NCBI GenBank assembly: GCA_002432865.1
Contig: DJGX01000020.1
Coordinates: 5,786 to 43,768, forward strand
DNA from: Cloacimonetes bacterium UBA5835
GTDB lineage: Bacteria; Cloacimonadota; Cloacimonadia; Cloacimonadales; Cloacimonadaceae
Reading direction: 5' to 3'
Length of the DNA stretch: 37,983 nt
Shown here one piece after another: positions 24,850 through 34,012 of this stretch. The position numbers and the translations under genes are program-made. The notes under the pieces are model-generated. The model was given only the letters and a program-made list of their open reading frames with translations. It did not search any database and was not told where the DNA came from. The stretch's first letter is position 1; every line of letters begins with the position of its first letter.

Positions 24850-25036
24850 AGAGAACGAAATAATTAAAGTATAGTATAACCAGCTGTTTTATCGTCATTC
24901 AGGAAAGTATATAATGCGATTTGCTTTAACTGTATAGTTCTCCAGACAATCTACAATTCATAAAACCAGCCAATCCTTTCATTCTATTCATTTCGGGTGT
25001 ACCGAATCTGAGAAATCTGTAAAAAGTTATCTTGTT

Positions 25037-27286
25037 TTATCTTCTGGAGAAGAAGAAAATATCAAAATCGTATCCCACGCTTAGAAAACTATGCAAATCC
25101 TTATCTTCATTTAGCGAGACATATAATTTTACTGGTAATATGGAATTTTTGTAACCAAATCCTAAATATCCGCAGTATTCCCAATCTTCAGGGTTCTCAA
25201 AAATATTCTGATCAGAATATCGTAAACTCTGGATTCCTATATCCAGAAAGAAGCGTTTTGAGATAAGAGAGGAAATACCAGCAGATATAATTTGGTAATG
25301 AGGAGCACTTACTTCATAGCGTGAATATCCCATAAAACCATCTATTCCACTTATCACAAAAGGATCGAGATTAGTTTGTTGAAAAGAATTTAGATAGCTG
25401 CCATAATTGAATTCTGAATAAACAGAGAATAGATTCATAATAGGAACATAAAATTCTGCCCTTCCTTGAAAACAACTATACAGATAATCACTAACTTCTC
25501 CATATCGAGAGAAATTGAATTTGCCGAAAACTCTGGCACCGGAAGTTGGGAAACTATAATCATCCAAACTTTCGTGATAACCCTTCACGCCAAATCCACT
25601 TATTACGGATCTTTTAGGAAGAAAGGGTGTTTGAGAGATATCACTATGGAGATTAGTTTGACTACTATAAATGAATAATTCAGCAATGGCGAGGTCTTTA
25701 GCAAAAACACCCACTCCCGAATTTATACCCCATTCAGTAGATTTTACGCTATCGGTTTTATAATGATCACGGTAATTATATATTGTTTTTTCTGTTACAT
25801 ATGGGAAAAGTCGATAATATGCCCCCCATTGTTCTCCAAAATTTTTAACATAATCCAGATTAAATTCATTCCTGCCACCCAGTTTCAATTCTCCTAAAAG
25901 TCGGGAGTTCTTTAGCAAATAGTTATCTAAAGAAAGCACCAAACCAGCCATTAGTTGTTCATCATTATTGTATACAAGATTCACAGCCAGGTGTTTATGT
26001 TCGCGTTCTTTTACATAAACAAGAAGATTGTATTTATCATCGTTTCTTTTTTCCAGCACTGGGTAAATTGTTCTAAAACTTTGGGAATTCCAGGCATTGA
26101 TGCAAGCTTTTTTTATTTGTTCGCTTGTATAGGTATGCCCTGTTTCCAAGCCCAAATATTCTCTCACTTTAGCAGCGCTAATTGTATTATTTCCATACAC
26201 AAATATATTGGCAACCGGAAAATTATCCAGATGTTTATCAAAATTAATTATCCGCTCAGGAGAAAGAGATAGCTCTTTTTTGAAAGCCCGTATTTGATCA
26301 ATCATTTGCCTTGCTGATTCTTCTCCGGCAGCTATGATACTCTGTATATGTTGATAATCAGTGGAAGCAAAATTAGTTAAATCTGGTTCAATAAGAAGAT
26401 CACATACATCTAAGTGTTCGTTCAAATTACGGGTAATGCCGATGTTGATGGTTTGATCCAAAATATCCACAAAGTTATTCAGGTTTTCTTCCTTGCGCAA
26501 AGTAGAATTAACTTTAATTCCCAAAACTTTATCCGCTCCCATTTCGTGGAGGAGGTTAATTGGCATATTTTGAGAAATACCTCCATCAATATATAGGTGA
26601 CCATTTAGTTCAAAGGGTTCAAACAAACTTGGAATTGATATGGAAGCGCGCAAAGCCTGCATCAAAGATCCTTTTGTAAAAGTAACACCTTCACCCGTTA
26701 TAAGATCGGTAGCATTACAAATAAAAGGCACAGGTAAATCGCTAAAATTGTTTATTTGAGAGGATGCTGCTGTCAATTTAAAAAGCTCTAAATTAAGATT
26801 ATTAGCTACAAAAACAGAAGACGGAATTTGAGGTATCCAGGATTCATTCAGTTCAAAGATTACATTCCCATAAGGTGTCCATCTTTTCTGCCCAATATAT
26901 AGGTCTTTGCGTTTTTGAGTATCGCTGATTAATTCATTCCAATTCAGTGTTAAACACATATCTTCCAGATCATTAGCGGAATAGCCCATTGCATAAAGAG
27001 CTCCAATAACAGCTCCAATACTGGTTCCAGCTATATAATCTGGATAGATTCCTTCCTCTTCTAAAACTTTTAAAACACCAATATGTGCAAAACCTCTTGC
27101 CCCACCACCACTTAAGGCATAGCCAAGTTTCTCTGCTGTTAAAATATTAAAAATGAAAAATAGCAACAGCAGGATAATTGGTTTTTTCCATAAAGTCAGT
27201 TTTATATTTGTATGTTCCTTATTGGGGCTCAGTTGTTTGTTCTGTTGTTTGTTCAGCTTTGGCATATTTATATTCCAAGCGTCCAA
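25037..27286 (-). CDS. Patatin-like phospholipase with outer-membrane barrel (PlpD/FplA type)
   Basis: Up to 749 residues. The patatin domain (about 55-250) has the oxyanion motif SGGGARGFAHIG, nucleophile Ser89 in GTSIG, and Asp234 in YIDGG, so the Ser-Asp dyad is intact. A POTRA-like segment (about 340-420, VANIFVYGNNTISAAKVREY) and a C-terminal Omp85-type beta barrel with alternating aromatic strands follow. This is the type Vd layout. A hydrophobic signal segment (KKPIILLLLFFIFNILTA) lies at residues 34-51, so the annotated ATG at 27286 gives an unusually long N-region and overlaps the upstream gene by 68 bases. ATG 27265 is another choice. An in-frame ATA at 27205, ten bases after an AAGGA, would give a textbook signal peptide, but it is a rare start codon. 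Confidence 0.87.
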   Translation of the reverse strand: MDAWNINMPKLNKQQNKQLSPNKEHTNIKLTLWKKPIILLLLFFIFNILTAEKLGYALSGGGARGFAHIGVLKVLEEEGIYPDYIAGTSIGAVIGALYAMGYSANDLEDMCLTLNWNELISDTQKRKDLYIGQKRWTPYGNVIFELNESWIPQIPSSVFVANNLNLELFKLTAASSQINNFSDLPVPFICNATDLITGEGVTFTKGSLMQALRASISIPSLFEPFELNGHLYIDGGISQNMPINLLHEMGADKVLGIKVNSTLRKEENLNNFVDILDQTINIGITRNLNEHLDVCDLLIEPDLTNFASTDYQHIQSIIAAGEESARQMIDQIRAFKKELSLSPERIINFDKHLDNFPVANIFVYGNNTISAAKVREYLGLETGHTYTSEQIKKACINAWNSQSFRTIYPVLEKRNDDKYNLLVYVKEREHKHLAVNLVYNNDEQLMAGLVLSLDNYLLKNSRLLGELKLGGRNEFNLDYVKNFGEQWGAYYRLFPYVTEKTIYNYRDHYKTDSVKSTEWGINSGVGVFAKDLAIAELFIYSSQTNLHSDISQTPFLPKRSVISGFGVKGYHESLDDYSFPTSGARVFGKFNFSRYGEVSDYLYSCFQGRAEFYVPIMNLFSVYSEFNYGSYLNSFQQTNLDPFVISGIDGFMGYSRYEVSAPHYQIISAGISSLISKRFFLDIGIQSLRYSDQNIFENPEDWEYCGYLGFGYKNSILPVKLYVSLNEDKDLHSFLSVGYDFDIFFFSRR

Positions 27287-27743
27287 AAACTACCGTGGAT
27301 TCAATCTCAACAGGTTTATCCTGCGTTACAGGATTTTTGGGAGGTAAAATTGTTGATCCAAAAACTGAAGTAGGATTGATATTAACGGCAATGTTATCAG
27401 GTAGAATTACTGTTCCGGAACCAAATACTACAGTAATCTCGAAATCTTTGGCATTTTCCGGTAGATCGCTTAAGTCTATAATCCCGGAAGAAAAGATTAT
27501 ATTATATTCGTCTCTGGAACTGCTATAGTAAATGGAATTTTCTTTAGAATAAGATTTTGGCTTATGATAATGATGCGATTTTAAGCCAAAAAGCAGTTTG
27601 ATACCAATCATAATAATGATAATGGCAATAAAAACTCTCACTAAAGGTAGATGGATATTGAACGCCTTTAAAAATACAGATAGTCCTAAGAGAATAAAGA
27701 ATAATCCCCAAAAGAAATTGCTAAACACAAAATTCATTTTCAT
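27219..27743 (-). CDS. LiaF-like membrane protein (envelope stress family)
   Basis: A 174-residue protein with two N-terminal membrane helices (about 8-27 and 33-54, LiaI/LiaF-type), a polar linker, and a C-terminal repeat-like beta domain with VVFGSGTVILPDN, TSVFGSTILP and STVVFGRLEYKY, the pattern of the LiaF/YvqF C-terminal domain. It ends in a short EQTTEQTTEPQ tail. In Firmicutes LiaF restrains an envelope-stress kinase; no kinase is seen here, so the role is open. It starts 15 bases after purL, with AAAGGAA upstream; ATG 27743 and 27737 are both possible starts. Confidence 0.75.
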   Translation of the reverse strand: MKMNFVFSNFFWGLFFILLGLSVFLKAFNIHLPLVRVFIAIIIIMIGIKLLFGLKSHHYHKPKSYSKENSIYYSSSRDEYNIIFSSGIIDLSDLPENAKDFEITVVFGSGTVILPDNIAVNINPTSVFGSTILPPKNPVTQDKPVEIESTVVFGRLEYKYAKAEQTTEQTTEPQ

Positions 27744-27758
27744 TTCCTTTCCCTTTTT

Positions 27759-29966
27759 TTATATTATTCCCTGCTTCCAGGCAGAGTGTAGGATCGCCAT
27801 ATCCTCGTTAATATGATTATTAACGATAAAACTTGAATTAGCAGAAACAATTCCTATTTTGTGATATTCAATTCCGTGTTTCATAGCTGCTTCTTTAATA
27901 GAATTGTACTTATCTTTCGCTGCACTAATAAGAATTCTGCCAGCTGCTTCTCCAAAATATATTTTAGCAGGATTCAGCTCAAGATCAAAAGATAGCTTAG
28001 CTCCAAACAACTGCTCAGGATTAAAACAAGATTCTAAAACAGCAATAAGCAAGCCCCCTTCGGATATATCATGAGCACTATTAACTAATCCTTTATCAAT
28101 TAGTTCCAAAATTAAATCCTGTAAATGTAATTCTTCTTCCAAATCTACAATAGGCGGCTTTCCAGCAATTATATTATGCTGTATTTTTAGGTATTCACTA
28201 CCTCCGAAGCTAGCTTTTAAAGAGCCCAAAAGAACAATTATGTCGTTTTCGTGTTTAAAGTACTGCGTTGTTGCTTTCCTATAATCTGTCATTAACCCTA
28301 ACATTCCAATAACAGGAGTAGGATAAATTGCCCCTTCCGGATTCTCATTGTAAAAAGATACATTACCTCCAGTAACTGGAGTTCCTAAAGCTTTGCAGGC
28401 ATCACTCATTCCCCGAATGGATTCTTTAAAACAATAGTATACTTCTGGTTTATATGGATTGCCGAAATTGAGGCAATTGGTAATAGCTATTGGTTTTGCT
28501 CCACTGCAAGCGACATTTCTTGCTGATTCTGCTACAGCTAATAAAGCTCCCAGATAAGGATCTAAATAACAATATCGACCATTACAATCGGTGCTAAGTC
28601 CAATTGCTAAATCTGTATCTGGAATTCTAACAACAGCTGCATCTGAACCAGGCTCGACAACGGTTCCAATCTGAACCATATGATCATATTGCTGATAAAT
28701 CTGATGTCGACTGGAAATATTGGAGCTGGCAATAAGTTTTAATAGAACTTCCTGATAAGTATCAGGTTCAGGAAGGTTCTCTATATCATAATTGTGCAGT
28801 GCATCAAGGTATTCAGGATATTTACTTTCTCTTTTATAAACTGGTGCTGAACCACCTAAAATAAGTGTTTCAGCCGGAATTTCCGCTACTTTTTCTTCCC
28901 CATAGAAAACTCTTAGCATTTTATCATCAGTAACTTTTCCGATCTGAACAGCATCAAGTTCCCATTTCGTAAAAATAGACTTGATTTGTTCCAAATTTTC
29001 CGGTTTTACAATTACCAGCATCCTTTCCTGTGATTCAGAAAGCATAATTTCATAGGGAGTCATATCCGTTTCTCTTTGTGGAACGAGAGCAACATCAATT
29101 TCAATACCTACATTACCCTTACCAGCCATTTCAGAAGTAGAACAAGTGATGCCTGCAGCACCCATATCTTGAATGGCAACTACAAGCTCCTCATCGATAG
29201 CTTCTAAAGTTGCTTCCAGTAATAGTTTTTCCAGAAATGGGTCACCCACCTGGACAGCAGTTCTTTTTTCTTCTGATTTTTCACTTAAAACTACAGAGGC
29301 AAAAGTAGCTCCATGGATTCCATCGCGTCCTGTTTTGGCACCCACAATAAGAACTGCATTTCCTACTCCGGAGGCTGCTGAACGGGCAATTTTATTATGT
29401 TTTACTATTCCTACGGCCATTGCATTAACTAAAGGATTGCCTTCATAACTATCATCAAAATAGACTTCTCCTCCCACAGTTGGAACTCCAAAACAATTTC
29501 CGTAATCCGCTATACCACGAACAACTTCCTTTAGCAAATGCTGAACCTTAGGATTTCCCGGATTGCCAAAACGCAGAGAATTTAGGGCAGCAATTGGACG
29601 CGCTCCCATTGTAAAAATATCTCTTAAAATACCTCCAACTCCAGTTGCAGCCCCATGATAGGGTTCTAAAGCTGAAGGATGATTATGACTTTCAATCTTG
29701 AAAGAAATTGCCAATCCGTGTCCGATATCAATCAATCCGGCATTTTCTTCTCCTGCTTTTGCCAGCAAAGAAGAACCTTCCTTGGGAAGGGTTTTAAGCA
29801 ATAAAACGGAGTTTTTATAGCTGGCATGTTCACTCCACATCACACTGAAAATACCCAGTTCCACAATAGTCGGTTCACGGTTCAGGATATTTGTAATTCG
29901 TTCATATTCTTCATCGCTGAGATTATGCTCAGCGATTACTTTAGGGGTTATTTCATAATCTTTCAT
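27759..29966 (-). CDS. purL: PurL, formylglycinamidine ribonucleotide synthase subunit
   Basis: A 735-residue small-type PurL, the length that needs separate PurQ and PurS. Family segments are clear: MWSEHASYKNS near residue 44, SHNHPSALEPYHGAATGVGG near 93, GDPFLEKLLLEAT, GAAGITCSTSEMAGKG and, in the second half, CLNFGNPYKPEVYY and SAHDISEGGLL. It makes FGAM from FGAR with ATP and glutamine in purine synthesis. Its ATG overlaps the upstream stop as ATGA, so translation is coupled to the YrdC-phosphatase gene. purQ and purS are not in the window. Confidence 0.97.
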   Translation of the reverse strand: MKDYEITPKVIAEHNLSDEEYERITNILNREPTIVELGIFSVMWSEHASYKNSVLLLKTLPKEGSSLLAKAGEENAGLIDIGHGLAISFKIESHNHPSALEPYHGAATGVGGILRDIFTMGARPIAALNSLRFGNPGNPKVQHLLKEVVRGIADYGNCFGVPTVGGEVYFDDSYEGNPLVNAMAVGIVKHNKIARSAASGVGNAVLIVGAKTGRDGIHGATFASVVLSEKSEEKRTAVQVGDPFLEKLLLEATLEAIDEELVVAIQDMGAAGITCSTSEMAGKGNVGIEIDVALVPQRETDMTPYEIMLSESQERMLVIVKPENLEQIKSIFTKWELDAVQIGKVTDDKMLRVFYGEEKVAEIPAETLILGGSAPVYKRESKYPEYLDALHNYDIENLPEPDTYQEVLLKLIASSNISSRHQIYQQYDHMVQIGTVVEPGSDAAVVRIPDTDLAIGLSTDCNGRYCYLDPYLGALLAVAESARNVACSGAKPIAITNCLNFGNPYKPEVYYCFKESIRGMSDACKALGTPVTGGNVSFYNENPEGAIYPTPVIGMLGLMTDYRKATTQYFKHENDIIVLLGSLKASFGGSEYLKIQHNIIAGKPPIVDLEEELHLQDLILELIDKGLVNSAHDISEGGLLIAVLESCFNPEQLFGAKLSFDLELNPAKIYFGEAAGRILISAAKDKYNSIKEAAMKHGIEYHKIGIVSANSSFIVNNHINEDMAILHSAWKQGII

Positions 29967-31078
29967 ATAATTTTCTTCTGTATATTTAATTCGTTACTTT
30001 TCAAATATTCGGTTAGCAGTTGCAAACGGTTTTCAATAATCTCACAGGTCTTTCTATAGCTTTCCAAATTTCGGCCAAAAGGATCCTCAATATCTCCTTT
30101 TTCACCGACAATTTCATTAAGAGTCTTAATTCTGCTTTCACTATTCGGATAGGTTGTGCGTAATAAATCACGCTGTCTTTCTTCCATAGTTAAAATCAGC
30201 CAGCTGGAGGAAACCAGTTGAGGAGTAATTTGTTGAGAAATATGTTGTTGTGCATCCAATATTCCCCGTTCCAAAAGCAGCTGTAAAGCATTTACAGAAA
30301 TCATCTGTCCTCCTGGAAGCAAGCCACAGGAATCAGTAGCAAGGGAGATATTATTTTCTCTGGCCATTTTCCGAAAGAGATATTCAGCCATCGGTGAACG
30401 GCATATATTAGCTGTACAAACAAACATAACAACTGGCAGCTTAAATGCCTGCTTAATTTCATAAAACGGTATCGAGCCTTCTCTCAGACACTTAATCTCA
30501 TCGTTATTACCACTATCTGCAGCACTGATATATTCTATAATTGTAGAAGGTTCTGTTGTGCTTTTTATTTCCTTGTTAGCGGGCAATAAAGCAAAATCGA
30601 ACCAAGAACCATATTTAGAGATAATTCGATCATAGTTTTCTTCCGGCATCAGACCAGACACATTCACACTGGTACTGATTAAAGGTTCACCCAATAATGA
30701 TATAAAAGCTCTCAGAGCAGGATCGGAAGGAACCCTAAAAGCAACCTTTCCCTTATTAGTAATAGTTTCGAACTTAGAATCCTGATAGGGGAAAATAAAG
30801 GTTAAATTCCCAGGCCAATATTGATGCATTAAAGGTCTCAGCGCTGCTGGTATTTGTTTCTGGTCTAAATAATTAATATCAGGAATCAGAGCAATAAAAC
30901 CTTGTTTTTCAGCTCTCTGTTTTAATGTTTCAATGCGAGCAATTGTTTCCAAAGAGGAAAGCCGACATCCAATTCCCCACATTGAACCAGTCCAATGTAA
31001 AATTGTAGAATGTTCCAAAGAATTTGAATCTAAAAATTTCTCCAGCTTCCGTAAGCCAGGATCCTTCAAAATAAGCAC
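29963..31078 (-). CDS. YrdC/Sua5-like domain fused to low-molecular-weight phosphatase
   Basis: A 371-residue fusion. Residues about 25-210 are YrdC/Sua5-like, best seen in KVAFRVPSDPALRAF and PLISTSVNVSG (133-142). The usual PTDTVYGLG and KGRP motifs are replaced by HWTGSMWGIGC and KQRA, so synthesis of threonylcarbamoyl-AMP for tRNA t6A is uncertain. Residues about 213-365 are a low-molecular-weight tyrosine phosphatase with loop VCTANICRS (Cys221, Arg227) and general acid Asp332 in EDPFG. Ile225 takes the place of the Thr that gives arginine-phosphate preference in YwlE, which favours phosphotyrosine. In Bacillus ywlC (Sua5) and ywlE are near neighbours, so the fusion joins genes known to travel together. 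Start is GTG 31078. Confidence 0.85.
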   Translation of the reverse strand: MLILKDPGLRKLEKFLDSNSLEHSTILHWTGSMWGIGCRLSSLETIARIETLKQRAEKQGFIALIPDINYLDQKQIPAALRPLMHQYWPGNLTFIFPYQDSKFETITNKGKVAFRVPSDPALRAFISLLGEPLISTSVNVSGLMPEENYDRIISKYGSWFDFALLPANKEIKSTTEPSTIIEYISAADSGNNDEIKCLREGSIPFYEIKQAFKLPVVMFVCTANICRSPMAEYLFRKMARENNISLATDSCGLLPGGQMISVNALQLLLERGILDAQQHISQQITPQLVSSSWLILTMEERQRDLLRTTYPNSESRIKTLNEIVGEKGDIEDPFGRNLESYRKTCEIIENRLQLLTEYLKSNELNIQKKII

Positions 31079-31087
31079 AATACCTCC

Positions 31088-32215
31088 TTACTCCAAATAT
31101 GGTAATGGATTTATGGCTCTTCCATCCTTGCGTAATTCAAAGTGCAAAGATGGCTCACTTGCCGAACCTGTCATTCCGCTTTTAGCAATGGTTTGTCCTT
31201 TTTTAACCTTTGCTCCGCGGCTCACTAATAATTCGCTATTATAAGCATAAAGAGTGAAAAAGCCGTTTTTGTGATCTATAATGATCAGCTTTCCCTGCCC
31301 ACCATAGCGATCTGAAAAAATAACTTCTCCATCATCTGCAGCCACAACTTTTGTCCCTTCTTTGGCAGCAATATCAATTCCATTACTTACAACGCTGGTT
31401 CCGTAACTTCTGGTTTCTTCTCCATAATTTCTAATAATCTTTCCTCTTAGTGGCCAGACAATTTTTTTACCCGTAAATTGGTAACTGGCAGGTTCTTTAC
31501 CTTGTTGTTTCATAAGTTGAGCAATCAAACTTTCCAATTCTGCACTGTCTTTTTTCAATTGTTCCACCTGTGCTTGCAGCTTTTTTTGTTCTATAGTAAG
31601 TTTCTGGCTCTGAGTGGATAAATTGCGTATCTTTTTTTCGTATGTTGTTTTTTTATAACTTTCTTCTTTAACTCCGCGGGAAAGTTTACTTGCTTGTTTT
31701 CGATGTAATTCCTGAACCTGAATAAGAGAGATTTTAAAGCCGGAAAGTATATTAATCTTTTGCCTGGTACCTTGAATAAGTGTTTTTAGCAATCGCTGAT
31801 CGCGATGATTTATATTTTGCTTCTTATAAGATCTATCTACTCTTAAAAGGATATCCAGCTCTGTATTTTGCTCTTTATGCATATCCGCTATCCGCATTTC
31901 AGTAGCTACAATTCTTTCACTAACAGATTTAAGGGAATCCTGAGCGATTTTTTCGTCTAATCTAAGCTTGTTAAGATTAGCTTCTGTGCGTTTTTTTAAT
32001 GATGAAGTTCTTTTTATTTCATTTTCTGTTTGTTGTTTTTTGCTTTGTGTTTGTTTAACTTTTTGCTGAGTGCTTTCCAGTTGCTTTTGCATTTCTCTCA
32101 GCTGGCGCATTTTATCATCCAATTCATCAGCGTAATTAAATGTTAATATGGCACATAGCAAAATAATCAGAAAACTGCGACGCATCTTCATCTCCCTTTT
32201 AAATCTATTTATCAC
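31088..32215 (-). CDS. EnvC-like LytM protein (amidase activator type)
   Basis: Up to 375 residues. The AAGGGAG ribosome site favours an internal ATG ten codons in (MRRSFLIILL, about 32185), which gives a clean signal peptide ending near NYADELDD. A long coiled coil follows (about 30-240), then a LytM/M23 domain (about 250-375). The zinc site is incomplete: SNGIDIAA lacks the first His, TLYAYN replaces TLYAHL, and PSLHFE replaces HLHFE. This is the pattern of EnvC-type activators, which switch on cell-wall amidases during division instead of cutting peptidoglycan. It sits just upstream of the YrdC-phosphatase gene and probably shares its transcript. Confidence 0.85.
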   Translation of the reverse strand: MINRFKREMKMRRSFLIILLCAILTFNYADELDDKMRQLREMQKQLESTQQKVKQTQSKKQQTENEIKRTSSLKKRTEANLNKLRLDEKIAQDSLKSVSERIVATEMRIADMHKEQNTELDILLRVDRSYKKQNINHRDQRLLKTLIQGTRQKINILSGFKISLIQVQELHRKQASKLSRGVKEESYKKTTYEKKIRNLSTQSQKLTIEQKKLQAQVEQLKKDSAELESLIAQLMKQQGKEPASYQFTGKKIVWPLRGKIIRNYGEETRSYGTSVVSNGIDIAAKEGTKVVAADDGEVIFSDRYGGQGKLIIIDHKNGFFTLYAYNSELLVSRGAKVKKGQTIAKSGMTGSASEPSLHFELRKDGRAINPLPYLE

Positions 32216-32245
32216 AATTTTTTAAATTATGCGGTTGTGTCAATG

Positions 32246-34012
32246 CTATTTTTTGTTTTCTTGTTTCAAATGTTCACGCAGAAAATCGTGATATTCCTTG
32301 TTATTAAAAACAAGATAATCGTGAGTGCCTTTATGAGTATTACCCTGTGAATCGATAAAGAGAACACTATCTACATAGCGTAAAGTAGAAAGCCGATGAG
32401 ATATTACAATAGCAGCTATACCAGGATAATTTTCATCCAGCGCTTGCCACAGTTTTTCTTCGTTTTCAGCATCCAGGGAAGCCGTAATATCATCCAAAAT
32501 AAGCAACTGCGGTTTTTTTACTAATGCTCTGGCAATGGTTAATCTTTGTTTCTGACCACCAGAAACACTAAGTCCTCTATTTCCCACAAAAGTTTCGTCT
32601 CTTTCCGGAAATGAGGCAATTTCATTTTCCAATTGGGATGTTTGTACTGCAATATGGTAATCTTTTTCAGAGGCTTTTTCCACCGCAAAAAGAATATTAT
32701 CTTTTATAGATCCACCAAATATCAATGGTTCCTGAGGAACATAGGCTACTATATTACGCAAGGATTTTATATCTATCTCATCAATAGGTTTTCCATTTAT
32801 TTTAATTGTCCCGCTATCGCTTTTTAAAAGACCAAGTAAGAGATTGGCAATAGTAGTTTTACCACTTCCAGTAGGACCTAAAATAAGCATCCTTTCTCCT
32901 CGATCAAGATTAAAGCTGGCATTTTTCAGCACAGGAAATGGCTTATCGGGATATTGAAAAGAGACATTTTCAAAGGATAACGCACAGAAATCTTTTACCT
33001 TATGCTCACCCTTAAATTTATCATTTAACGATGGATAATTCTTCATCTCTTCCAAGCGGTCTATATTCACAAAGGCCTGTTTTCCCGTAACAAAAAGTTG
33101 AGGTAGATCGATCAGCGGATAAATCATCATTGAAAGATATGTGTAAAACAGGAAGAAAGTTCCAACTGTTATTTCTCCTTTCACAGCCAAATAACCGCCA
33201 AATAGAATAACTGCAACCTGAGCAATGTAATCAATATATTGCCAGATCAAAGAAAGAATGGCATTAAGCTTAACCATACTCATTTCGGTTTTAAATCTCT
33301 TGGCAAGCGCTACATCAAAAAAGCGATTGTACTTTTCTTCGCTAACGAAACTTTTCACTATCCTGATTCCGGAAAAGCTCATTTCCAGCTGAGTATTGAT
33401 AGCAGAAATCGCTTGCTGATTACGATTGTAATTCGTATATACTTTATCCGCTGTAAAATAGAAAACCAGCATCATTATTGGTAAAGGAGCAATCGATAGC
33501 AAGGTTAGTTTAATATTGATACTGAACATAACAACCAGCGCAAACAAGATCATACTGAAAGAATTGAAAGCGCGAAAAATACCTGAACATAGGAACCAGC
33601 TAACCCTTGGATAATCAGAAAGATCATCTGTTAAACGCGTTACTATGTCTCCAGTTTTAAACTTCTGGAAAAAGCTGAAGTCCTTAGCTAAAATATGCTT
33701 AAAGTACATAACCCTTAAACTATGTTCAAACCGCATATTAACCCAACCTCTTATTCCAGGATAGATCCCAGTTATAAGCTCAGCCATACCGATAGCAATT
33801 AGAAGTTTGATAATTTTATAAACTTCTCGCATCGGTTCAGGATATTTATCGGGAAACTGCAATATATCTTTCAATAGGTCCAGCATCTCTTTAAAAACAT
33901 AAGGAAAAGCAATTGAAACAATTGAAGATAGCAGAGTAAGCACTACCATTATTAGCACAAACCATTTCTGTGCTTTATACTGTTCCAAAATCCATTTTAT
34001 ATGCTTATTCAT
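32246..34012 (-). CDS. ABC exporter half-transporter with degenerate catalytic site
   Basis: A 588-residue type IV ABC exporter subunit: six membrane helices (about 15-320) and an ATPase domain (about 340-580) with Walker A GPTGSGKTT, signature VSGGQKQR and Walker B LLILDDITASLD. Asp replaces the catalytic Glu after Walker B, while the signature is canonical. The partner gene upstream shows the reverse (DEATASID with a SQGEKQ signature). This is the pattern of heterodimers such as MdlA/MdlB or TmrAB, with one weak and one strong ATP site. The ATG at 34012 overlaps the partner's stop by 8 bases. The substrate is unknown (drug, lipid or peptide). Confidence 0.92.
   Translation of the reverse strand: MNKHIKWILEQYKAQKWFVLIMVVLTLLSSIVSIAFPYVFKEMLDLLKDILQFPDKYPEPMREVYKIIKLLIAIGMAELITGIYPGIRGWVNMRFEHSLRVMYFKHILAKDFSFFQKFKTGDIVTRLTDDLSDYPRVSWFLCSGIFRAFNSFSMILFALVVMFSINIKLTLLSIAPLPIMMLVFYFTADKVYTNYNRNQQAISAINTQLEMSFSGIRIVKSFVSEEKYNRFFDVALAKRFKTEMSMVKLNAILSLIWQYIDYIAQVAVILFGGYLAVKGEITVGTFFLFYTYLSMMIYPLIDLPQLFVTGKQAFVNIDRLEEMKNYPSLNDKFKGEHKVKDFCALSFENVSFQYPDKPFPVLKNASFNLDRGERMLILGPTGSGKTTIANLLLGLLKSDSGTIKINGKPIDEIDIKSLRNIVAYVPQEPLIFGGSIKDNILFAVEKASEKDYHIAVQTSQLENEIASFPERDETFVGNRGLSVSGGQKQRLTIARALVKKPQLLILDDITASLDAENEEKLWQALDENYPGIAAIVISHRLSTLRYVDSVLFIDSQGNTHKGTHDYLVFNNKEYHDFLREHLKQENKK

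Noticed and set aside
24992..25006. TTCGG-GTGTA-CCGAA hairpin downstream of the patatin gene
   Set aside because: The stem is only 5 bp and no T-run follows on either strand, so a terminator call is not supported.
31088..31480. Active zinc endopeptidase of family M23
   Set aside because: The first His and the HLH motif are missing, which fits a non-catalytic EnvC-type activator.
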